In this document: positions 58,401-64,000 of the stretch, in pieces | Numbering within the stretch: the stretch's first letter is position 1 | How the letters are laid out: each line of letters begins with the position of its first letter | Source of the DNA: JBDHWI01 sp964590135 | Lineage (GTDB): Bacteria; Chloroflexota; Anaerolineae; J036; Brachytrichaceae | Assembly (NCBI GenBank): GCA_964590135.1 | Contig: CAZPVX010000024.1 | Coordinates: 4,738 to 68,737 of the forward strand | Reading direction: 5' to 3' | DNA: 64,000 nucleotides | The notes under the pieces: model-generated | Seen by the model: only the letters and a program-made list of their open reading frames with translations | What the model was told of the DNA's origin: nothing | Databases searched by the model: none | Translations under genes and position numbers: made by a program

Positions 58401-58406
58401 TATACT
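58401..58406 (+). promoter_or_regulatory. -10 box for the Fe-S repair gene
   Basis: TATACT about 105 bases before the ATG would give a leader of about 100 bases. No Fnr or NsrR site could be identified with confidence in the gap. Confidence 0.4.
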
Positions 58407-58512
58407 CGGATCGCCAATGAAGGTGATGTGACGCAGATGCTTTTGTTGTGCATTCTACGCATCGGCATCAAGCAACTTTTCAACTGGCTGATCATACACA
58501 ACGAGTTTACTC

Positions 58513-59268
58513 ATGACCAAAATGGAACAAATCCCCAACCTGAGTCCCGAACAGAGCGTCGGTGCTTGGGTCACAGCCGACTATCGGCTGGCGGCGCTGT
58601 TCGAGAGCCACGATATCGATTTCTGTTGCGGTGGCGACAAACCGCTGACTGAGGCTTGCGCGGAGAAAGGCATCAATCTAAAGACATTGCTGGATGAGGC
58701 CCGCCAGGTGACCGCGGTCGCTGGCGACGGCGAGCAATATGACCAGTGGGCGCTGGATTTTCTGGCCGATTACATCGTCAACCAGTTCCACAAGTCCAAC
58801 CGCAAGACGATGCCGCAGATCGCGGAGTATGCAACCACTGTGGCTGAAGTACATGGCGCAGTCCACCCCGAGACGATCACCATCGCAAAGCTCTGGCCCA
58901 ACGTGCAGGGAGAAATGAGCATGCACATGCAACGGGAAGAGTTGCTGGTCTTCCCTTACATCAAGCGCCTGGTGCACAGTCAGGAGGATGGAACCGCGCC
59001 GAAGCCGCTTCCGACCGGCACGCTAAAGGAGCTGATCGAGAAACTGGAAGCGGAGCATGAGGCCACCGGCGATGAACTGGCAGAGTTGGCGCGCCTGAGC
59101 GGCGGTTATACCCCGCCCGATGACGCCTGCCCCACCTTCCGCACCCTTTACGCGCTGCTGAAGCAGTTCGATGCGGACACCAAGAAGCACGTGCATCTGG
59201 AGAACAACATCCTCTTCCCCAAGGCGATTCGTCTGGAGCAGGCGCTGCTCGGCGCCAAGCCGGCTTAG
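58513..59268 (+). CDS. ric: Iron-sulfur cluster repair protein, RIC/YtfE/ScdA family
   Basis: A 251-residue di-iron protein. The N-terminal ScdA_N domain has FESHDIDFCCGGDKPLTEAC with the paired Cys, and the rest is a hemerythrin-like four-helix domain with His and Glu ligands (QFHKSNR, HMQREELLVFPYIKRL, EHEATGDEL, HVHLENNILFPKAI). Such proteins restore Fe-S clusters after nitric-oxide or oxidative damage. The ATG at 58513 fits the family start. Confidence 0.9.
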   Translation: MTKMEQIPNLSPEQSVGAWVTADYRLAALFESHDIDFCCGGDKPLTEACAEKGINLKTLLDEARQVTAVAGDGEQYDQWALDFLADYIVNQFHKSNRKTMPQIAEYATTVAEVHGAVHPETITIAKLWPNVQGEMSMHMQREELLVFPYIKRLVHSQEDGTAPKPLPTGTLKELIEKLEAEHEATGDELAELARLSGGYTPPDDACPTFRTLYALLKQFDADTKKHVHLENNILFPKAIRLEQALLGAKPA

Positions 59269-59312
59269 GCGGCTTGGCCGTTGTCGTATCGGCACAGGAT
59301 GCGCAAAAACCC

Positions 59313-59347
59313 TTCACGCGCTTGACCGTTCAAGTCAAGCGCGTGAA
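59313..59347. repeat. Inverted repeat after the Fe-S repair gene
   Basis: TTCACGCGCTTGAC pairs perfectly with GTCAAGCGCGTGAA across a 7-base loop. It lies between two convergent genes and is a candidate terminator, but no T-run follows. Confidence 0.5.
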
Positions 59348-59405
59348 GCGAAACGATTTTGCGTTGAGCTTTTGCAGCCACCTCATCGTTTCTCGTGACG
59401 GACAG

Positions 59406-59921
59406 TCAGCAATCGAACACAAACCAGCAGATGCCGTTTCTCCTCTGCTGATCGTTCAGCACCAATGCACGAATCGAATCGGGCAACTGCTCGCGTTGCC
59501 AACGGCATTCGAGCCTGCCGGCGCTTTCCGCCTCGCTCTTCGGTGCGGACGCCTGCGCCGCTTTGATCGCGTAGGCTGCCGCGCCTAGTTCGTGTGCAGC
59601 CACATGTGCGACCGCGGCTGCCTGGCCGGCGGCATACGCAGCATAGCGGGCAGCGCCCTGGAAATGCCGAGCTGCTGCATTGGCGTGGCCGGCGGCGGTG
59701 CGCGCGTGAGACATGCTGACCTCGCCCCGGATCCATTGGCGGATCACCGCGATGGCCTGACGCGGTCGCATGTCTGCCGGCTGCACAGATTCAAAGAGAT
59801 GCAGGACATGTTCTGCGCATATCGCAGCCCACAATGCGAGCAGCCGGTGATCCGCATCCGTGAGCGTCCCGCCGCGCCGCAGGGTGATGAAGCGCGGGTC
59901 GCGATCTTTGGCGAGAATCAT
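59406..59921 (-). CDS. Imm5-like (putative immunity) domain protein
   Basis: A 171-residue protein matching by eye the family called 'putative immunity protein' (Imm5): RFITLRRGGTLTDADHRLLALWAA, CAEHVLHLFE, RPRQAIAVIRQWIRGEV and AHVAAHELGAAAYAIKAA. It is Ala-rich and helical in the middle. Its ATG overlaps the lutB stop codon (ATGA), so it is translated as part of the lutA-lutB operon. No toxin gene is present. The immunity label comes from domain naming only; a role in lactate utilisation or Fe-S assembly is possible. Confidence 0.72.
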   Translation of the reverse strand: MILAKDRDPRFITLRRGGTLTDADHRLLALWAAICAEHVLHLFESVQPADMRPRQAIAVIRQWIRGEVSMSHARTAAGHANAAARHFQGAARYAAYAAGQAAAVAHVAAHELGAAAYAIKAAQASAPKSEAESAGRLECRWQREQLPDSIRALVLNDQQRRNGICWFVFDC

Positions 59922-61342
59922 GATGCTGCCTGCCGGCTTGCCTTTCGCTTCTTCATCCGCTCACGAAACGATTCCTTCGGGAAGGCCGGGAAGTCGCGGC
60001 TGTTCGTCCAGGCATTCAGAGGTGGCGGCAGCGATTTGATCTTGCCGTTCTTGCCGGCGATCACGCCTGTGCCAGCCTGCGCCATCTTCACACCCAGCAA
60101 AAACAGGCGCGGCGATTGCATGGCGCGCTGCCACAGCTTCATGCCGGCCCTCCACTCCAGCGTGGGGTCGCCGGCCTTTACCAGGTCGCGCCGCAGCTTG
60201 AGCAGCATATCGGGGATATTGATTTCGACTGGGCAGGCGGCCATGCACGCGCCGCACAGGCTGCTGGCATAGGGCAACTTCGGCGCTTCTTCGATGCCAA
60301 GCAGCAGCGGCGAGATGACGGAGCCGATCGGGCCAGGATATACCCAGCCATAGGCGTGGCCGCCGATGTTTTGATACACCGGACACACGTTCAGACATGC
60401 GCCACAGCGGATGCACGCCAGGCTCTCGGCATATTCGGTCTCATAGATGCCGCTGCGGCCGTTATCCATCAGCACGAGATAAAACAGTTCGGGACCGTCG
60501 GGTTCGCCGGCGCGCTTCGGCCCGCTCATCAGGTTGTTGTACACGCTCATGCGCTGGCCAGTGGCGCTGCGGGTCAGCAATTGCACCAGCACAGCGTAGT
60601 CTTCCCACGTGGCAATCACTTTCTCGATGCCCATGATCGCCACGTGAATGCGCGGCGCGCCGGTGCTGAGGCGGTTGTTGCCCTCGTTCTCGACCGTGGC
60701 GATCGTGCCAGTCTCGGCGATGGCGAAATTCACGCCGCTGATGCCCATATCGGCCTCAAGATATTTTTCGCGCATCACGCCGCGCACGAAGCGCGTCATC
60801 TCTTCGGGCTGGTCGGTCATCGGCATGCCGAGCTTGTCGTGCAGCAGTTGCGCGGTGGCCTCTTTGGTCTTGTGCAGGGTGGGGAAGACGATGTGGCTGG
60901 GTGTGTCGCCGGCGAGCTGCACGATGTATTCGCCGAGGTCGCTCTCGTTGACTTCGATGCCATGCGCTTCGAGCGCATGGTTGAGCCTGGTCTCTTCGGT
61001 CGCCATGCTCTTGCCCTTGCTTACGCGCTGGACGTTGTGCTGCTTGCACAGATCGAGAATCAACTGGTTGGCCTCATCGCCGTCGCGCGCCCACAGCACC
61101 TTGCCGCCGTTGGCGATCACGTTGCGCTCGAGCTGTTCGAGCAGGTCGGGCAGGGCGTTCAGCGCGCGTTCACGGGCCAGCCGGCCCTGCCGGCGCAACC
61201 CATCGGCATCAGTCGTCTCGCCCATCGCGGCAATGCGCCCGTTCACCCCGCGTGTCGTGCCGCGATCCAGCGCGGTCTGCAACTGAATGTCGTGCAGCGC
61301 GATGACCACGGACGACATGAAATTTTTAGGATTGGTCTCCAT
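59918..61342 (-). CDS. lutB: LutB-like iron-sulfur lactate utilisation protein
   Basis: A 474-residue protein. An N-terminal LUD domain (KGKSMATEETRLNHALEAHGIEVNESDLGEYIVQL) is followed by two 4Fe-4S clusters (CIRCGACLNVCPVYQ and LCGACMAACPVEI) as in LutB/YkgF. LutABC oxidises L-lactate to pyruvate. The ATG at 61342 is selected over an earlier in-frame ATG because of family length. It follows lutA by 86 bases. Confidence 0.92.
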   Translation of the reverse strand: METNPKNFMSSVVIALHDIQLQTALDRGTTRGVNGRIAAMGETTDADGLRRQGRLARERALNALPDLLEQLERNVIANGGKVLWARDGDEANQLILDLCKQHNVQRVSKGKSMATEETRLNHALEAHGIEVNESDLGEYIVQLAGDTPSHIVFPTLHKTKEATAQLLHDKLGMPMTDQPEEMTRFVRGVMREKYLEADMGISGVNFAIAETGTIATVENEGNNRLSTGAPRIHVAIMGIEKVIATWEDYAVLVQLLTRSATGQRMSVYNNLMSGPKRAGEPDGPELFYLVLMDNGRSGIYETEYAESLACIRCGACLNVCPVYQNIGGHAYGWVYPGPIGSVISPLLLGIEEAPKLPYASSLCGACMAACPVEINIPDMLLKLRRDLVKAGDPTLEWRAGMKLWQRAMQSPRLFLLGVKMAQAGTGVIAGKNGKIKSLPPPLNAWTNSRDFPAFPKESFRERMKKRKASRQAAS

Positions 61343-61428
61343 CAGATCTCTTGTTGTGGATTTCTTATGGCTTGCTTTTGCGATCTGCACTTCGAACTGC
61401 GCGAGCGCCGCGATCGATCAACCAACCA

Positions 61429-62160
61429 TCAAACCCTTCCCGCCAACACCTCAGCAATATGAACGACTCTCTTTTTCGACTGGTTGCGCGAGAGGCCGCC
61501 ATTCATGTGCATCATGCAGCTTGCATCACCGGTGATGATGATGTCGGCGTCGGCCGCGTTGATGTTCAGTAGTTTGTCTTTCAGCATCGCGCTGCTGATT
61601 TCGCCCATCTTGATGGCGAACAGGCCGCCAAAACCGCAGCACTGATCGTGGCCGGCAAGCTCGGTCAAGGTCAGGTCTTTGACGTGGCTAAGCAGCGCGC
61701 GCGGCTGCCGGTCGATGTGCATCTCGCGCAGGCCATGGCATGAGTCGTGGATCGCAGCGCGCGTCGGCTTGCTCATCGCTGCGCCCACATCGGTCACGCC
61801 CATCTCATCGACCAAAAACTGTGTGAATTCAAACGTCTTTGCTGCGATATCGAGGGCCTCATCTCGGCGCGGATGCGCCTTGAAGAGTTCCGGGTAATAA
61901 TGTCGCACCATCGCCGCGCAAGAGCCGGAGGGTGTGACGATGGCATCGTAGCCCTTGAACACATCGAGGAAATGTTCGGCGACCTTGCGCGATTCCTCTT
62001 GAAAGCCGGCGTTGAACGCCGGCTGCCCGCAACACGTCTGCGCCTCGGGGAATTCCACCTGCACAGCCTGCCGCTCCAACACGTCCAGCGCTGCCTCGCC
62101 GATGTCTGGAAACAATGCATCGATGATGCACGTTACGAAATATGCCACCCGCTTTGACAT
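61429..62160 (-). CDS. lutA: LutA-like (Fe-S)-binding protein
   Basis: A 243-residue protein with two CCG-type cysteine-rich domains (QTCCGQPAFNAG and HDQCCGFGGLFAIKM, plus further Cys in SGSCAAMVRH and HDSCHGLR). LutA is one subunit of the L-lactate oxidising complex LutABC. It leads the operon with lutB; no lutC is present in the window, the third gene being the Imm5-like gene. Confidence 0.92.
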   Translation of the reverse strand: MSKRVAYFVTCIIDALFPDIGEAALDVLERQAVQVEFPEAQTCCGQPAFNAGFQEESRKVAEHFLDVFKGYDAIVTPSGSCAAMVRHYYPELFKAHPRRDEALDIAAKTFEFTQFLVDEMGVTDVGAAMSKPTRAAIHDSCHGLREMHIDRQPRALLSHVKDLTLTELAGHDQCCGFGGLFAIKMGEISSAMLKDKLLNINAADADIIITGDASCMMHMNGGLSRNQSKKRVVHIAEVLAGRV

Positions 62161-62194
62161 GGTCAGTTGATACTAGCATGGTGGCGTGAGAGGC

Positions 62195-63433
62195 TCAAGC
62201 CGGCGCAACGCGCAATGTCTTCAGCCCGTGAAAGTGAAAGGCGTCGCGGTATTCCGGCTGCGCGGCGAGTTGCAGTTGCGGCATGCGCTGCGCAAGTGTC
62301 TGCACTGACTCCTGCAATTCGATGCGGGCGAGCGGTGCGCCGACGCAAAAGTGGATGCCGCCGCCGAATGACACATGCGGGTTGTCTTCAACCGGCCGGC
62401 GAATGTCCAACTGGTCCGCGCGGGCGAATCGCTGCGGGTCGCGGTTGGCTGCGCCGAGCAGCAACGCCACCTGCTGGCCAAAGGCGTACGTCCTGCCCTT
62501 GTAGGTGAAGCCATCCTCAAGCACGTAGCGGCTGAAGAGATGCAGCGGCGTGTCGTAGCGCAGCAGCTCTTCCACCGCGCTGCGCACCAGCGCCGGCGAC
62601 GGATCGCTCACCAGTGCATCCCACTGCTCGCGGTGCTGCATCAGCGCAAATACGCCATTGCCGATGACGTTGACGGTGGCTTCGTGGCCGGCGTTCAACA
62701 ACTGCATGACCGACGCCACCAGCTCATCCTCGGTCAGCTTTTCGCCCCGCTCCTCAGCTTCGATGAGCAGCGTGATGAGATCGTTTTTCGGCTGCCGGCG
62801 GCGCTCCTTCACCAGCGCGCGAATGTATTCTGCAAATTCGAGCGTGGCCTGCACGGCGCGTTGCTCCTGTTCGCTGCTGCGACCCAACTCAAACATCGCC
62901 ACCATCGCGTGCGACCAGCGCAGCAGTGACGGACTCATCTCAACTGGCACGCCGAGCATCTCGGCAATCACGATCACTGGAACCGGCGTGGCATATTTTG
63001 TGAGCAGATCGAACTCGCCGGCGCCTTGCACTTCATCCAGCAGTTGGTTGCAAAGCTGGCGAATGCGCGGTCGCATACCCTCAATCTGGCGCGCCATGAA
63101 TGCCTTCTGCACCAGCCCGCGCAGCCGCGTGTGGTTGGGCGGCTCCTGCTGGATGATCGAGAGGTCGTCGTATTTGTAAAACGGCTGCAGATCCTCGCGA
63201 ATGGGCGGCCAGCCTAGCTCCTCGCGCGTCTTCAAGTGCGTAATTTGCCGGCCCAGGCGCCGGTCACGAAACAGCGCGCTCACGTCTTCGTGATTGACGT
63301 AGCACCACAGGTCGAAATCTTCCCAATAAAACACCGGCGTTGTTTGCCGCAACGCCTCGTAGTGCGGGTAGGGGTTGTTATAGAAATGTGGATCGCGCGG
63401 ATTCAGTCGCACTTTTTCGCCATCGATGTGCAT
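62195..63433 (-). CDS. Cytochrome P450
   Basis: A 412-residue P450. The heme-thiolate motif FGGGIHFCVG has the ligand C363, the ExxR is ELLR near 289-292 (EELLR), and the I-helix AGHEAT is at 248-253; the Thr usually following the acidic residue is Ala, with a Thr next to it. Such soluble bacterial P450s need a ferredoxin and reductase, neither encoded nearby. The ATG at 63433 has TATACT six bases upstream, a leaderless start. Substrate unknown. Confidence 0.92.
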   Translation of the reverse strand: MHIDGEKVRLNPRDPHFYNNPYPHYEALRQTTPVFYWEDFDLWCYVNHEDVSALFRDRRLGRQITHLKTREELGWPPIREDLQPFYKYDDLSIIQQEPPNHTRLRGLVQKAFMARQIEGMRPRIRQLCNQLLDEVQGAGEFDLLTKYATPVPVIVIAEMLGVPVEMSPSLLRWSHAMVAMFELGRSSEQEQRAVQATLEFAEYIRALVKERRRQPKNDLITLLIEAEERGEKLTEDELVASVMQLLNAGHEATVNVIGNGVFALMQHREQWDALVSDPSPALVRSAVEELLRYDTPLHLFSRYVLEDGFTYKGRTYAFGQQVALLLGAANRDPQRFARADQLDIRRPVEDNPHVSFGGGIHFCVGAPLARIELQESVQTLAQRMPQLQLAAQPEYRDAFHFHGLKTLRVAPA

Positions 63434-63439
63434 GCGAAA

Positions 63440-63445
63440 AGTATA
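63440..63445 (-). promoter_or_regulatory. -10 box of the P450 gene (leaderless start)
   Basis: On the minus strand TATACT ends 6 bases before the ATG at 63433. Confidence 0.6.
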
Positions 63446-63624
63446 CGTGGAGTCAGCAGCTATGCGTGCGCGATGGCAAAGCATGATGCTCATGCAGCCA
63501 TCAGACTGATGGCGCGACAGTCAGCTTGTAATAGAATGATTTTGAATGCAAAGCCATGATGCAGCGCATTGCGTGCCGCAAAAGATCTTGCGGTGCGACG
63601 AACGAAATTCAGGAGGCTTGATCC

Positions 63625-64000
63625 ATGACGATCCTTGAACCCGCGCGTCCTTCATCATCAGCGCAACACGAGCAAAACGGCAAGACGCCCGAAACCACGA
63701 AGGACAGTGCGTATGCCACAGCGCTGGCACAATTTGACCGCGCGGCGCAGATTCTGCATCTCGACGCCGGCATGGCGTCCATCCTGCGAGTGCCCCGCCG
63801 CGAACTCACCGTCTCCTTCCCAGTCAAGATGGACAACGGCGAAGTGCGAACCTTCACCGGCTACCGCGTCCATCACAATACCTCACGCGGGCCGACAAAG
63901 GGCGGTTTGCGCTATGCGCCGCAAGTGGATCTGGAAGAGGTGCGCGCACTGGCGATGTGGATGACGTGGAAGTGCGCCGTGGCGAACATCCCTTATGGCG
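63625..64000 (+). CDS. gdhA: Glu/Leu/Phe/Val dehydrogenase (N-terminal part)
   Basis: The first 125 residues of a glutamate-dehydrogenase-family enzyme, cut by the window end. After a poorly conserved lead of about 30 residues, VPRRELTVSFPVKMDNGEVRTFTGYRVHHNTSRGPTKGGLRYAPQVDLEEV is the substrate-binding start, with the active Lys expected in GGLRY and MTWKCAVANIPYG. AGGAGG 8 bases before the ATG is a strong ribosome binding site. Glutamate versus leucine specificity cannot be decided from this portion. Confidence 0.92.
   Translation, partial: MTILEPARPSSSAQHEQNGKTPETTKDSAYATALAQFDRAAQILHLDAGMASILRVPRRELTVSFPVKMDNGEVRTFTGYRVHHNTSRGPTKGGLRYAPQVDLEEVRALAMWMTWKCAVANIPYG

Noticed and set aside
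59313..59347. Inverted repeat taken as a proven terminator of the Fe-S repair gene
   Set aside because: The stem is perfect but no T-run follows; it is listed only as a repeat.
60116..61462. Long plus-strand open frame opposite lutB (448 codons)
   Set aside because: It is antisense to a clear LutB with two 4Fe-4S motifs, has His-, Ala- and Leu-rich shadow composition and no domain signature.
1..64000. CRISPR arrays, insertion sequences, prophage or restriction-modification genes
   Set aside because: No regularly spaced direct repeats, no transposase or integrase, and no methylase or nuclease gene could be recognised in any frame.

Overview
The window is a GC-rich bacterial chromosome segment with about 70 densely packed protein genes, two tRNA genes, no rRNA, no insertion sequence, no integrase and no CRISPR array. 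Gene content (DUF951 protein, MGDG-synthase-like glycosyltransferase, F420 genes, menaquinone operon, minCDE beside mrdA/rodA, an acidic-tailed IF3, lutA/lutB) and the constant recurrence of GCCGGC suggest a member of the Chloroflexota, probably Anaerolineae-like. That placement is inference from gene content, not from a marker-gene comparison.

Layout. 1-6.9 kb: the end of a membrane protein, then a probable sugar-acid catabolic cluster (SDR, DUF362, alpha/beta hydrolase, DapA-family lyase, enolase-superfamily dehydratase, amidohydrolase). 6.9-11.5 kb: a secreted CAP-domain protein, a Wzz-like polysaccharide co-polymerase and an Amt-like membrane protein that has lost the pore histidines. 11.5-17.7 kb: rsfS, then a leftward shape/division cluster mreD-mrdA-minC-minD-minE-rodA. 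17.9-25.9 kb: trmFO, a lipoprotein with a phosphodiester-glycosidase domain, rsmD, a histidine phosphatase, tRNA-Leu, tig, clpP and clpX. 25.9-35.2 kb: an O-antigen-ligase-like protein, a STAS / HATPase / STAS partner-switching operon, a hyperacidic protein with no basic residue, an MGDG-synthase-like enzyme, DUF951, a site-2 protease, a GT4 glycosyltransferase, an ABC-2 permease and a NagD-like phosphatase. 35.2-40.9 kb: a winged-helix regulator, infC-rpmI-rplT, gmhB, gmhA, an RluD-type synthase and an ANTAR response regulator. 41.0-48.6 kb: a secreted M23 protein, an F420 operon (npdG-cofE-nitroreductase), DUF6325 and SHOCT proteins, an ABC ATPase, a type II pantothenate kinase, tRNA-Thr and moaB. 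48.6-58.3 kb: a hydrolase, then a TetR regulator leading menF-menD-menB-menE-menH, and an MFS exporter. 58.5-64 kb: an Fe-S repair protein of the RIC family, lutA-lutB coupled to an Imm5-like gene, a cytochrome P450 and the start of a glutamate dehydrogenase gene.

Two translation-start themes stand out. Many genes have a -10 box (TATAAT, TATACT, TACAAT, TACACT) only 6-8 bases before the ATG, implying leaderless mRNAs, while other genes have normal Shine-Dalgarno sites. infC has its only good Shine-Dalgarno site placed before an in-frame ATA codon rather than the ATG, which recalls the known non-canonical infC start of enterobacteria.

No single unmistakably new system was found. The best candidates for follow-up are the Imm5-like gene coupled to lutB, the hyperacidic protein behind the partner-switching operon, the histidine-less Amt homologue beside the Wzz-like gene, and the sugar-acid cluster with its altered DapA-family enzyme.
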